A stretch of DNA of 64,000 nucleotides from positions 498,001-562,000 of the forward strand of contig JAQFVV010006645.1 of NCBI GenBank assembly GCA_028023455.1, written 5' to 3'. The notes beneath the pieces were generated by a model. That model did no database searches. It worked only from the letters and a program-made list of their open reading frames with translations, and was not told the DNA's origin. Source of the DNA: Epiperipatus broadwayi (taxonomy: Eukaryota > Onychophora > Udeonychophora > Euonychophora > Peripatidae). This document shows positions 49,704 through 61,840 of the stretch, one piece after another (the first letter of the stretch is position 1; every line of letters starts with the position of its first letter). The translations under genes were made by a program, and so were the position numbers.

Positions 49704-51601
49704 TGTGCGCAGAAATCGGAAGATCGACGCAAATCGATAACCACCACCCGAAGCGCCAAAACTTCGTTTTTTTGTACGTGTAAGTTTTGTTTTCTCCTAA
49801 ATACATTATAAAACACATTGATAAAATACAGCGGTAAACTCTAATTAAAGATTAAGCTTTAGAGAAAAAAAATAAATAACAAAATATAATTTGCCTCCAA
49901 ATAAAAAATATAATATGCTCCCTAAATAGTAAATATAATTGTCAATCAAAAACACCAGGGAATTTAAAAAGTTTTTTTAGAAAAGTTTTAACTAGAATAA
50001 AACTGGAAAAGATTTGAGGAAAAGTAAAAGCCGACTCTAAATTTAAAAAGCTGTATTGTTCTGGTAAAACACACCACACACGCGCTCGAGGTGTGAAGGA
50101 TAAGGTTGGTTGAGTGAGATTGCAAAATGAGATTGTCTCAAAATAAATATGCCTTTAGCACAAAGAGTGAGTGAACAGGTGCTCAAGCGGACCTGAGCGA
50201 CAACTCCAGGAGCAAGGAACTCTGGGGGTCGATTGGATCCCAAGATATGGATCAACCCTTATAAATACCAGTCAAAACCTATTCAATGGTTCGATTCGAT
50301 TCATTTCGATTGATACGTTATCATTGCTGTTGTTTATTCTCAGTATTCCGAGTTATCACCTGCTCATTTTTATTCCGATGCTTATGCTTTTATTTTAACA
50401 ATAAAATTGTTCTGAAGTAGCTGATTTATTCCTCAGTTTGAAGATGATCACTATGAAATTAATACCAAGGCGTCGCGTCATGAGGGGCTAATAAACCCTT
50501 CAGTGACTGATCCCTCCGCTACTAAATATCTGGCTATGAAATTCCGATAACATCGTCGTAAAGTTGATGCTCCTAATAATAGAAATGTTCGTGAAATACC
50601 CAAACTCGTCCAGACCAATCAATGTTCGTTGTAACCAAGACAAATCCTAGGTAAATATGTTTTATATTATGTTCACTCACTCAATTTAGAAACTCATAAG
50701 GCATCTCGTAATTAACCAACATAAATTTGCCAAACAAATCTTAAAACTTTCCTCATCATGATAGTTTATCTTTGTTACAGAACTTTGTAAACATGAACTT
50801 TGAACTTAAGCGAAGCTCAGGAAAGATAATATATTTTATCAACTAAAAGGAACTTTATCTCGTTATTCACATTATGTTATGACTAATTATGATTCTCTGT
50901 GAGCGTGAATGTATGTGCGCTGTGTAATAAATCAATTAACAATTTTTCTTCTCATATTTAATAAATTTGTCAATATCTAATCCAAGTCGGCTTTCTCAAA
51001 TCTTTTCCCACACTCAAAACCGTAGTTTATTTATTTTTTAATGACTTATCTTTGAAGTATATTTCGTTAAATTTAATTTTCATTTCAATTTATTTACTGT
51101 ATTAATTATGTCAACATCGTGCGTAAGTCACGGTGTTTCTTATTTAACCTTGTTAAGATAGATTTAAGAGGGGCGGGTCTATAATAATGAAGTAAAGTCA
51201 AATAATTATGTTATAATAATGGGGGATAACTTGTAAGCTAGTGTTGGGCGTAAACGAACCACCTCAGGATCAGTGACAATAAATGGTCTCATGGATGAGT
51301 AATTAAAACATGTGATTTTTCATTAGCGGAAAGTCTTTTCCGGAGGAGTCGTCCTAAAAATATGTAAAACTTAGAAACCTTATTGGTCATGTGGAGTTTT
51401 GAGCTAGTGGGTGGGATTAGACTTAAATCGTTTTGACAGATGTAAGGTGAGCAGTAATTAAAATCAACTTAAATAATCGTATCTGGCGCCCCCTTATGTG
51501 GATCGTGAATAACTGTCGATGTAAGAAAATAAATAAAGCCTTACGCTATGTCATGTTTATTTCGAAGCCCGTAATCTCGGTTAGATGGGCGGCCGGTTAC
51601 A
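49704..51601 (+). mobile_element. Solo-LTR-like repeat Y (1.9 kb)
   Basis: A block clearly richer in GC and CpG than its surroundings, with TG at 49704 (TGTGCGCAGAAATCGG) and GGTTACA at 51595-51601. A TATA box TATAAATA at 50260-50267 is followed by AATAAA near 50400; a second AATAAATAAA lies near 51528. It contains CTGGCGCC near 51485. The related element at the end of the window has the same terminal sequences inverted. The flanks ATATA/ATATG could be a short target duplication but are too TA-rich to be sure. The small open frames inside carry no known domain. Confidence 0.6.
50260..50267 (+). promoter_or_regulatory. TATA box of LTR-like repeat Y
   Basis: TATAAATA about 556 bp from the proposed LTR start, as expected for a U3 promoter. 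Confidence 0.5.
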
Positions 51602-53802
51602 ATATGTAAAATTTATCTTTTTCTAATTAATTTTCAAAATAAATAAAAATTGTTTAATTTTTTAACAGATGTTCAGATAACAGAAATGGTTACATAGATA
51701 TTTTTGATATAAATATACATTTCTTTATTATACAATATAATTTAATAATTTAAAAAAAAAAAAAACCCAATTTCATCATAAGTACATGTTTTGAAAAATA
51801 TATTTTTTTAAATCAATTTCTGCAATTTTTCCAAAAAATCTGATAATAACCTCATCATTGACAGATATTTTTAAGTTTGTACAGATTTCTGAATTTACAT
51901 ACCATCTTTTTTTACTCCAATAACATCTTTATAGTTTTCACCAAATATTTATCATTAACTGTAGATGTTACTTTAACACTTTTAGGAGTACAAGAAATAC
52001 TAGCAACATTTTTTAAAATTTATTACATAAGTTAATCATTCATTCTTACTAACCATCTAGCAAACCTCAACATGTAGCTTTCAAAACTGAATCAACTATT
52101 TTTTTTATAAAGCTTTTTGGGCATAACAGAATTGATGACTTCATCAATTTTGCATTTTGAAGCCATTTTAAACTAATTTTCTTATTCAAGTAGAATAATA
52201 AAGAGTATATTTGATTGAAGATAATAATCAAGAGAGATTGTTCAGTTAAATCAATGAGAGCATGAATATGAAAGGGTATGCAAGTCAAGGAAATGTTTGC
52301 CGCCATAGAGACAAATGTGTAATTTTTTATTAATTGAAGTTTATTTAATCTATATGTTTTGAGAAGATACAGTAAATTGGTAATATCAAGATAAGCTTTT
52401 ATTTTCAGTTTTTAGGAAATAAATGTTTAAGTATATATGTATGCGTCTTAAGTCTTGGCAATAGTTCATCATTTTCTATTCCTCCCCCTAGTGAATTATT
52501 TAAGTAATAAAATAAATGGTGTATTGCTCTTGAGAGTTCATTCGAAGTTCAAGCACTGAAAGTAATGGAAATGCGTCACTATCAATGGGCTTTAATTTCC
52601 AGGACTTATATAATATACAATATAAATTTACATAAATTTAAATTTTAACTAATGAACAATGAAAATTAATTTACTAAACAAAGATGAAATTTTATTATTA
52701 TTCAAAAATTATTTATCTGCATATTTGTTTTAAAAATATTATATTGAACAAAAAAATTTTAGTGCCATATTTTTTTAACTTAAATAATTTTATTTTAATT
52801 TTTTTTTTTTTTTAATATTCTGTTTCATTCATGATTTTATGTTCAGTTTTAAAATATCATTCTTTGGTTCTTTCTTTCATCAAAACAGTCTGAGTTAAAA
52901 CCATTCTATTTATAGTTTCAAATGAGATATCAGAAACTTGATTTCTATCAGAAAGGGTTAACTGATTTTATTTTAAAGAAAAGTGGAAAAATAACTGATG
53001 AAATATTTTAAATATACAAATGTGTATCTTAATTGTTTTTATTGTTACTTTTTTTTTATTTTAAAATTTATTTATAAAATGTTTAAATTAATGTATAAGG
53101 CTGATGAGAAGGAAATGAAATTTATTCCAGATCCTTCCAATTATCTAGACTCATGTTTCTCAAATGGAGGTCATAGAAATTAAAAATTGAAGCCACACAG
53201 TTTTAAGAAATCATGAAAAAAGTATCAAAAAAGAAAATATTCATGTACCATACATAAAATGAGTGTTTACTTCTACTCAATTCCATGCTAATATGAGTGT
53301 GAATGGGAACCAAACTAAAGCTTAAAATTAATTTCAACATATACAGCAAATTTGTGTTCTCACCAAGCATCAATCCAACAAAAATACTACATTATCATGT
53401 TTATAATCTTAAACAGCCTGCAATAGGTGATTTTGTATATGATATGTTGTTGCTTGTTATATGTAAATCATTGAATCACAAAGGTAAGAAAACATCTTTA
53501 AATTTGTTGTTTTCTCAAAGCAATACTTGTATTTTTTAATGAAATTGCCTTATGTTCTTCAGCATGTTGATCAAACATAACCTCAAATAATCAAGTGTTT
53601 AAAAATAATTATAAAATAAAACATAACTTATAAAAAATAAGGCATTACAACTGTCACATTTAATGTAGATATTATTTTACGATGGAATGTTTGCAATATT
53701 AATCATACTACAATTTTATTTAAAGAGAAAGAGAGAGATGATATTTAACTACTTTCTGGACTGAAAGTGAAAAAATATTGTTAAAATTTTAATTCAAATT
53801 CT
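51602..53802. other. AT-rich stretch, no confident gene
   Basis: No intact gene. A minus-strand stretch (51770-52140) has a faint resemblance to fatty-acid-binding proteins that is treated as a finding only. Frames at 52998-53183 and 53303-53539 match nothing I recognise. Confidence 0.4.
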
Positions 53803-53822
53803 AAAAAACTATTTAATATCTT

Positions 53823-53920
53823 GCATTGGTGGTCGAGAGGTCAGCGCGACTGCCTTACAAGCAATTGCCTGGGTTGCGGGTTTGTGTCCCGGCCAATGCT
53901 ATGACACTTGAAAAAAAAAA
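53823..53920 (+). mobile_element. tRNA-derived SINE, copy 3
   Basis: The tRNA-like head at 53823-53899 has a perfect acceptor stem (GCATTGG with CCAATGC), an A-box-like region and a B-box-like GGGTTTGTGTCCC. It is followed by TATGACACTTG and poly-A. The 14-bp repeats aaaaaactatttaa flank it at 53803-53816 and 53915-53928. Same family as the copies at 1.9 and 41.4 kb. Confidence 0.85.
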
Positions 53921-53957
53921 CTATTTAACTTATTAACTTTTTTATTTATAAATTTAT

Positions 53958-53972
53958 GGGGGGGGGGGGGGG
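53958..53972. repeat. G15 homopolymer
   Basis: Fifteen consecutive G in very AT-rich DNA, ~40 bases past a SINE. A G9 run also occurs at about 60240. Confidence 0.9.
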
Positions 53973-55049
53973 TCATAGTAAAAAAACTATAATAAAAAAT
54001 TTAAATTTCCATTTAATTTTTTTTGTTTTTAAGTTTCATTTTTTAGATTTTGTTTTATTGTATGAAAAAGATTTAAAAATAAATTGAAATTAAATAATCA
54101 AATTTTGATTTTATTTATTACATGTAGATAAATTATTAAAACGATGTATAGTTTGAATGTTTGCTAATTTAATAACATAAATTAAATTGTATTTCATCTG
54201 AAAATAAGGTTATATACAAACATTGCCCATTTATTTTTTGGTGTAGGTACTATTTTTGTCAATACTTGGAAATGATATATTACTGTAATTATTAGAGAAA
54301 ATTTGATGTTATGAACGTTTAAATTACATGTAATTTTAATTTTGGTACAAAACTTTTTTCCCTTCAAAACAAGAATTGTTTGTGTAAATGTTATTTTAAA
54401 TAATAAATATTGAGACAAGTTTTAATATTAATTATTTTTGTTTTCATTTTAGACTTTCATTTAATATAAATAATACATACAAACCACCTATACTAAAAAA
54501 ATCTTATTTAATACTTAACCTAATTAAGCTAGCTACATCAAATATCTTTTAAAGTGTTAAACTTTTCTTAGTATACATATTGTACATATTATTTATATTG
54601 AATTACATTTTTTTGAGAAAAAAATAAATTTCTTGAAAGTAAAACAATATTTAATGATTTTTATTTTTAAAGATTTCCAATTACAAAATTACTTTTAAAA
54701 TTTAAGACTGAAAATTTAAAAATTGACTACATTTAATAATAAATATACATTGTGTCAGGGGAATTACATATTTCTTGTTTTATTTTTTATTTTTTAGAAG
54801 TTTTATCTCTTTTTTTTATTACTAAATTTTTTTTCCTTAAAATTTTTTTAGGATTCAAAATTTTCTTAATCATAATTACTTATTTAAGTTTGATTATTTT
54901 AATTTATTTTTAGAACTTAGGCATATATTTTGTTATTTATTAAAACTATAATTTAATTTTAGGTTAATAAAATCTTCTTTACTATATGGTTTTATTCCAT
55001 CACTACACTTCATTACATTTAATATATAAAAATATATTGACTAATGACA
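53973..55049. other. No recognised features
   Basis: AT-rich. A 74-codon minus-strand frame at 54194-54418 has no recognisable domain. Confidence 0.4.
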
Positions 55050-55314
55050 CTATGAAACTATTGATGTTACAAAATCATTTAATAGTAAAATATGCCATTA
55101 AAAAGAACAAACCACTGAATTATTTCAAAATGCTTTGAGATGATTTTCAAAAGTCTTCAACAACAAAGCAATTGTTTATTGAAAAATCTGTTAAATTGGA
55201 TAAAAGTTTAATGATTTCATATGAACTATCAAAATTAATTGCTAAAGCATGAAAATTTCATACCATTGAGGAGATATTGATTATTCCAACATTTTCTTTG
55301 TATTGTCAATTATT

Positions 55315-55440
55315 AAAACAGGCAAAACTCACTATGCGTATGCCATACACAACAAGCTAGAGTATAGTGAGTATAGTGAGTTTTGCCTGTCTTAACAACA
55401 GTTATACACAAGCATAAGAGATGATAGTCATGTGATGTTT
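55315..55440. mobile_element. Short insertion Q1 in hAT relic (126 bp)
   Basis: Flanked by the perfect 13-bp duplication attgtcaattatt (55302-55314 and 55441-55453). It begins aaacaggcaaaactcactat and ends gatagtcatgtgatgttt; atagtgagttttgcctgt inside is the inverse of its beginning. Shares both ends with Q2 and Q3. Confidence 0.88.
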
Positions 55441-55956
55441 ATTGTCAATTATTATGAATCTAAACTTGAAATAATTCACGGTATCCATTTAAGTAATTCT
55501 TCACTATCAAAACCATAAATGAAATGGATACTAATATAGAAAAGCAATTTGTTGCTGAGTTGAAAGTAAAAAAGTATGTTTTACAAATAGATAAATAAAA
55601 TTTGAAAGGCAATATGTCACTTCTCTTGTGGTACGGCAGGTTTAAGGTAGATAATCAGCTCATCAAAAAATATTTTTGTTCACTTATTTATAATGGATAC
55701 TGCAAATAAATCTATTTTTAAGAAGTGAATAATTACTTCAAAGAGAAAAATATTCCATTAAAAAATATAATTGTCTGCGCTGATGCCATGACATGTAAAT
55801 ATAAAGAATTTGATGCATATTTAAAAAAGTATTAACTACAGTTTTCTGTATTGACTGTGTAATTCACAGACAGCATTTGATTGAAAAACAATGTTAGAGG
55901 CAGATTGCGAGATGCATTGTCCATTATTATAAAAATTATTAGTAAAATTAATTCAA

Positions 55957-56022
55957 TAAACATCACATGATCACCATTTCTTATGATTGCTTATAACTGT
56001 TATAGTGAGTTTTTGCCTGTTT
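55957..56022. mobile_element. Short insertion Q2 in hAT relic (66 bp)
   Basis: Flanked by the perfect 14-bp duplication taaaattaattcaa (55943-55956 and 56023-56036). It splits the transposase between KINS and NALQ. It is inverted relative to Q1: it begins taaacatcacatgatcacc and ends ttttgcctgttt. Confidence 0.88.
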
Positions 56023-56369
56023 TAAAATTAATTCAAATGCTCTTCAAGACTTTTTTTTCCAAAATTTTTTTGATGTCAAATAAGAATTTTAAACATTTAT
56101 TTCTACATGCGGAAATGAAATGGTTATTAAAAAGCAATTTTCTTAGATGCTTTGTTAACTTTTGAGATAGTAATATCTTCATTTATTAAAGGGTTTTTGA
56201 AACCAAATTTTCAATTTTAAAAATGAAATTCTGTACTTATTGAATATTTTTTAAAAATTAAATGTTCTCAATAAAAGCTAAAGAGAAGAAACAGTAATCT
56301 TATATTGTCAAAAGGAAACATTAAGATTTTCTGGGTAACTGAAGATTTTTTTGGAGGAGCATTGCATAT

Positions 56370-56410
56370 TAAACAGGCAAAACTCTCCATACAGTAGTGG
56401 TGATCATGTG
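56370..56410. mobile_element. Short insertion Q3 in hAT relic (41 bp)
   Basis: Flanked by 12-bp duplications agcattgcatat (56358-56369) and agcattggatat (56411-56422), one mismatch. It starts taaacaggcaaaactctcc and ends ggtgatcatgtg, so it is an internally shortened relative of Q1. Confidence 0.82.
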
Positions 56411-57328
56411 AGCATTGGATATCATGAATTTTTTAAATTTCCATCACTTGAATCTGATTAAGAAAAAAAATTATATAATAACCTAATTATAAATGTAGAA
56501 TGTCTTTAAAAAGTGTACAAGTTGGAACTCTTTTTCATTTGTTGAGAAATTAATATTCCAGATTGTAATATACATTTGGAATGTGTGCATCCAATGTAGA
56601 TATTACACTCTTAAAAGATGTCATTGAACTACAAAATGATAATTCAGCTTAGGTCATGTCTAAAAATAATGATAGTATTAGGATCAATTCTAAAATTGTA
56701 ATCCAATATTCAAAACTTGTAATCTATTTGTTGAACGTTCAAATGCTTCTATTTTAAAACTAAAGAGAGAAATCATTTGGACATTTTGAACAGTGCTATC
56801 TTCAAGTAAAAGTCTCCGTGTAAATTAAAGGCAAAGTAAAACCAATAAAAATATTCACATTACTACACTTCATTTATATATATAAAAAGATAAAGAAAAA
56901 AACTTTTTTGGAGTGAAAAATTACATCAAATTATTATTATTATTATTATTTTCAGAATAAAAACTTGATTATGATTTCTGACAATAATAAATGTTTAATT
57001 AGTTTTTTGTTTTTAAATTTATTTGTAAAAAAGATGGTTCAAAATAGAGTCTACGCTCAATGGAAACAGCTGAAAAAATGCTAAAGTACAGAAGAAAATA
57101 GATAAATTGATTAACTATTAACTTTTTTTTACTTAATTACTCTGAATATTTTCTGCTTTGTGGATAAAGAAAAATTTATATAAATTGAATTTTATTTTTT
57201 CCTCTTCTTTCTCATATTTTCTCTTCTTTCTCGTGTTTTTCACATATCTCATTTAAATAAATTAAATTAATAACAAACAAACACAGTTTTCTATTTTAAA
57301 AATAGCCCGTTCATTTCAATATATCTAC

Positions 57329-57632
57329 AAAACAAACCACATGCAAACTTCTTTATAAATCTTGATTTATTATATACACTTTTAAAAAATACAAAAAATA
57401 CTCCGAGATTATTTGTTAGAAGAGTTTTAAGGGTAAGTTATTTGTATTTGTTATATATATTAGATTATTGAGGAATATTTGTATTTAAATGTTTTTTTAT
57501 GTATTTCTTAGTTGTTTTTTGATAAAGACTATAAAAGAATATAGTCGAAATGTTGGAGTATTTTTTGTACTTTATAATAGTTCATATAATAAGTCAAGAT
57601 TTATAAAGAAGTTTGCATGTGATTTGTTTTGT
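57329..57632. repeat. Inverted repeat with ~75-bp arms
   Basis: The arm at 57329-57404 (aaaacaaaccacatgcaaac through caaaaaatactcc) is inverted at 57554-57632. The spacer of ~150 bp contains the hammerhead-like motif at 57520-57558. Confidence 0.8.
57520..57558 (+). ncRNA. Degenerate hammerhead-ribozyme-like motif
   Basis: TGATAAA, a 7-bp stem GACTATA/TATAGTC with a 6-base loop (57527-57546), then GAAA (57547-57550) and TGTTGGAG. The arrangement matches the stem II core of hammerheads found in Penelope-like elements, but two core positions differ from CUGAUGA (UUGAUAA here), so cleavage is unlikely. Stems I and III are not well supported. Confidence 0.4.
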
Positions 57633-57648
57633 GTGTGTGTGTGTGTGT
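57631..57648. repeat. (GT)9 microsatellite
   Basis: Perfect GT tract at the outer edge of the inverted repeat. Confidence 0.9.
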
Positions 57649-58423
57649 ATTTATTTATTTATTCAAAACGTTACTTATTCTATGTGTGCCTATCAATGAT
57701 TATATGTAATAATTATTTCAAGTTTCTTTTTGTTTTCTTTTTAAGCTCATTATAAAGAATAAAAAATTTTCTTATATATTTTTAAGTGTTTGTGAATTAA
57801 GATGTTTCATCTCTAAAGTATAAATAGTTTGATCTCTTAAATGTAAGATTAAACTAATCTCTCCTATTTCAAATTATTACGTATTTGTTACTTAGGTGAT
57901 AATCCTATTTATCATTTAACTGTTAAAATTACTATTTTTTATATGTATGTTTTATAAAGATTCATTTTTCATTAATAAGAAATTATATTAACTATATGAT
58001 CCTGTTTGTATTATTGAATCCCAATCTGTATTTATTGTCCATCATTCAATATTATATAATTATTGTTATTTACTTTATTTAATTTTTTTAAATCAGTATA
58101 TTTACAAAGTTATGCCTGTGTGTTTAGGTGCAGCTGTAAAGATAGCAGTCTCTGGAGCTCAAGATCAATAGGTCATGAGTTCACTTTACAACATTCAGTA
58201 CCAAAAGTTTTTATGAACCTCCTAAGCAATAAACTATTCCATCATTTTTATAAATTTTATTAATCATAAAAAAAGTTAATGTAATATAGCATATATGTAA
58301 ATAGCATATTATAAGGCATATATACTAATAGTAATGTACAGTGAACTATGTAAAAATTAATTCAACATGTTAATAAATTAAGAATCCACATTTTTGGATA
58401 TTCATCATCATACTGATAAGCAT

Positions 58424-58458
58424 GTGAAGCGGAATCTGAGATTCAGATTGCGCTTCAC
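58424..58458. other. 35-nt hairpin with 16-bp stem
   Basis: The left arm GTGAAGCGGAATCTGA pairs with the right arm TCAGATTGCGCTTCAC across a 3-base loop; 15 of 16 positions pair. The stem is GC-richer than its AT-rich surroundings. A terminal hairpin of a rolling-circle element, a small structured RNA or a chance palindrome are all possible. Confidence 0.6.
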
Positions 58459-61409
58459 AGCCCACTTCCAATCTTCCGCTACCAACCTAAATTCAAACCC
58501 TATTCTTACATATATATTCCACTCACTAACACATTTGTTTGTATCCTTTTGTTTGAGTTATATTAACTAACATATTTATTAACGAAGATATTGGCATAAA
58601 TATCTGAATTTAAACATGCAAAATAAAATTAATAAATGTAGCGTCTGAAAATTCGTATACGCAATAGGGAATGGGGGATTAATTATAACGGACTTGTAAT
58701 ATCAAAATATATTATAATTTCTGTATTAATTTGTTTTATAAAAGTTATAATAATTGTTTGTTAATTGCAGCTCAGATATCTACTGATATTGTAGAGACAA
58801 AGGTACTGAGTAGATATTTAGTGGAAAAGTTCGTTATATGTAAGTTTATAAAATTGTGTTTTTAAATTATTTTTTGTCATTAAACTATACTTTTCTTTTA
58901 AATCTAATATGGATGATGCGATTGTAATTAGTCAAAATTAGTTAAAGGTGAGAAGCGTAATCTTGTATAATATTCTAACATAACTTTAATTAAAAGTTTC
59001 TCTAGAATCAAAAGTAGAAACTAAAGTTAATTGATTTATTTTTGTTACAAACATTTTCTTTTATCAAAATTAATTAAAGTTTGAATGCTTATCTAACAAT
59101 GGCATCTTCCATCACAATGGGTAAAAGCTTGTATACGAATTCTTTAGGAAATTAGATTGCAATGACCAATCAGAAAGGGATTCCAAAAATACCAAGGCAT
59201 GGGATAATTACAAATTATTTTTAGGAGAGTAAGTAAGACAGTCAATGATAGCAGACCAAGAAAATTTGCGTTGGTTATTTTCAATGTGTACTGAGTAAAT
59301 CTAAATCGCCTTTCTCACCATTCGAGATGGCTTTCCCTGAAATCTGTGCCCTGGATCCCGATACTCATAGACTATACTGATATGCCTGTTCGTTAAATCA
59401 TAAAATTACTACCTGCCTGAATAACTGCTTAACAAACTAGATCTAGTTCTCCGAGGGAATCCGAAATCATCAAAAGAACAGCCAAGTTTGTACAGAGGTA
59501 ACAATTTCAAATGCTGCTAGACTCTTAAAGTTAGCATGAATAATTTTAACTCTCACCTATCTATTTCTTTAAACATTTTGTAAAGCTTTCATTTGTAAAA
59601 TTTAATATTAGTTATGAATCAATTTATGAATTCTTACCTTTTGTCAATTGTACTTTCTTCTCTCTATATAACTTAGCTGTAATCTCTCCTACATTAAACC
59701 TCTCCTGAATAATTATTAATACTTAATGTCACGTCTATGCGGCAATATTTTATTCTTATTATTATGTTTTATACTTTCAGATACTAAATTATATGTCGAT
59801 AATTTTCCCCCAGAATCGCAATGCTTACGCTATATCTTTTAATAAAAGAAAACCCTCCTTACTTTTCAGAGGGTAATTAATCTAGTATTATTTTAAAACC
59901 ACTTTGTTATTCTCAGTATAGCGGGTGCCTGCCAGTCTGGGGAAATAAAATCAGAATTTGATAATTATTGTCCAGTGTTATTTTAGAAAAAATAAGTAAA
60001 ATATTTTCGTAGAAATGTTTTTTTTTGGTTAATTAAATAATAGCGCTAACTTATAAAATCTACAAATAGATTTATATGAATTAAATTAATATTAATTTCT
60101 TGAAATCAATAGCCACCACTGACTTTATATATATTTAATAATACGAAAAGTATTTATTTATTAAAAGCATTCAAAACCAAAGATTTATATTATTTATCCG
60201 TTGTGAAAAGTTTATGTGTAGTTTAAAGTAATACAGAAGGGGGGGGGAATCCTTTAGTTCTATGAGCTCTATTATATTAGCATAAAATGTAATTCTTCCA
60301 TATCCACGTAGTAATCAAATCATACCAGTACGCTGGGTTTTTATTAATAAAGATAGGCGATAATTCTTTATTCCTTAGTTAAATATATATATTTATATTA
60401 ATGCAAGCGTTACGTGTATACCGGCCTTTCGTTATATATATATACCTTTGTGCTTCATTCATTTTTACTTCCAATACCAAGGACAAGGTTTGGCAAACCT
60501 CTTTGGATTTCTTCAGTGCGAGATATTATTGCATAGGGTTCGCTCTGGCAAAAGTCCAGCCTATGGCAATTCAATAAAGCGCATTCTTTGTTGTTTATGA
60601 CCCAACCCTGCCGATGTTTGCAGAGAGTCGCCTTCTTTAACGGTGAATTGAAGCATCTTCTTAGATCTTAGAATAGATCTCTCCATTTGCCATCATACAT
60701 ATACCGCTCTCCCAGATTTTATTCTCGTTAAAAGCCTATTAATTCTCCTAAACCGTACTGTTATGATTATACTAAATGGATTGCCATTTTTTAATATAGA
60801 TTTCATTCACACTTGCAGATACGATAGTTCTGCCATTATTGTTCTTTCCCGAATTAGCTTCCCACACACATTCTTATATAGCAAATGCAAATATTAATTA
60901 AATAAAATTACCCTTATCATCCAACTTAATAAACTTACGTATTGGTTCGAGTGCTATTGTTTTACTAATGGTGGATTCAAATAATGTTCAGATACCGTAG
61001 TCTAGCGCTATTATTAAAAATCTTATGTATCACAGTCCATCGATAAATTCTTGACATATAAATAGCCGCAATAGAATAAAGCCATGAATTATTTGTTATT
61101 GATGATTAAATATGTTCATTGTATAGGATTGTAAGGGAGGTTAATGTTGTCCAAGGGAGATAAACACCCATTTTATTTACATTGTAACACCAATAACGTT
61201 TGCAATCATATATATTTCAAGTTGATTTAATAAATTTTATATCCTTCTAAATATCTAAGTCATTGTTTCATTTATTGATTAGAAATAATTTTGATGTAAT
61301 ATAAAAAGGTTTCCCTTACTAGATGATCGAAAATCGCTAATTATAATATTCTAGACATGAACCAAGTTCGAATAAGAGTCTTTTTGTGTCACGACTTTGT
61401 GATGCCGGC
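58459..61409. other. Mixed-composition region, no recognised genes
   Basis: 59.1-61.1 kb is less AT-rich than most of the window (for example 60480-60700), which may mark another LTR-type element, but I find no second copy, boundary or coding domain here. Confidence 0.4.
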
Positions 61410-61640
61410 GGGGTAGGAATAAATTAGATCAGTATCATTGGAATTGTTGCTCATAAGTTGGTAGATCTGGAAAATAGGCAAATAGGGCAGAGTTCATGAA
61501 TGTTCCTGACTTATGTATCTTGCACAGGATTGGATTCGAGGTACTTTTGCCTAGATGCTAGATCTTGTTATATGAACAGACGAAACCGACCGGTACACAT
61601 GATCATTATCATTATAACTCTAGTTTATGGTTTATATTGT
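61410..61640. repeat. Dispersed repeat W, copy 2
   Basis: Shares ggcaaatagggcagag, ttcgaggtacttttgcctag and accgaccggtac with 40115-40325 in the same order. Confidence 0.6.
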
Positions 61641-61840
61641 TATTGATATAAGACATTAATTTAAACATAATGTTAGGATTTTGTTGCAGCAAATAATTAA
61701 AATATTATAAATCATCTTGTGAGTATTTATCTTCCCCCTTTCTATCTCTATATATTATAATGAAATAAAAAGTTGCCCTACAGGTTTTAGACAATACTTT
61801 ATTACTGATATATAAAAAATGATGATAAAATAACTCTCAC

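Larger units (their letters stand above)
55050..56850 (+). pseudogene. hAT-superfamily (ZBED/SCAND3-type) transposase relic
   Basis: Domains appear in the normal order on the plus strand, with stops and small indels: SYELSKLIAK...HTIEE (about 55215-55275), TINEMDTNIEKQF...LQIDK (55510-55600, where intact members have LDES), NYFKEKNIPLKNIIVCAD (about 55730-55785), DCVIHRQHLIEKQ (55853-55891), RLRDAL...KINS split from NALQDF by an insertion, FLHAEMKWLLKSNFLRCF (56100-56155), and near the end NLFVERSNASILKLKRE (56722-56772), equivalent to the hAT dimerisation motif. This type of hAT transposase has also given rise to host genes, but this copy is clearly dead. Three short insertions interrupt it. 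Confidence 0.85.
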
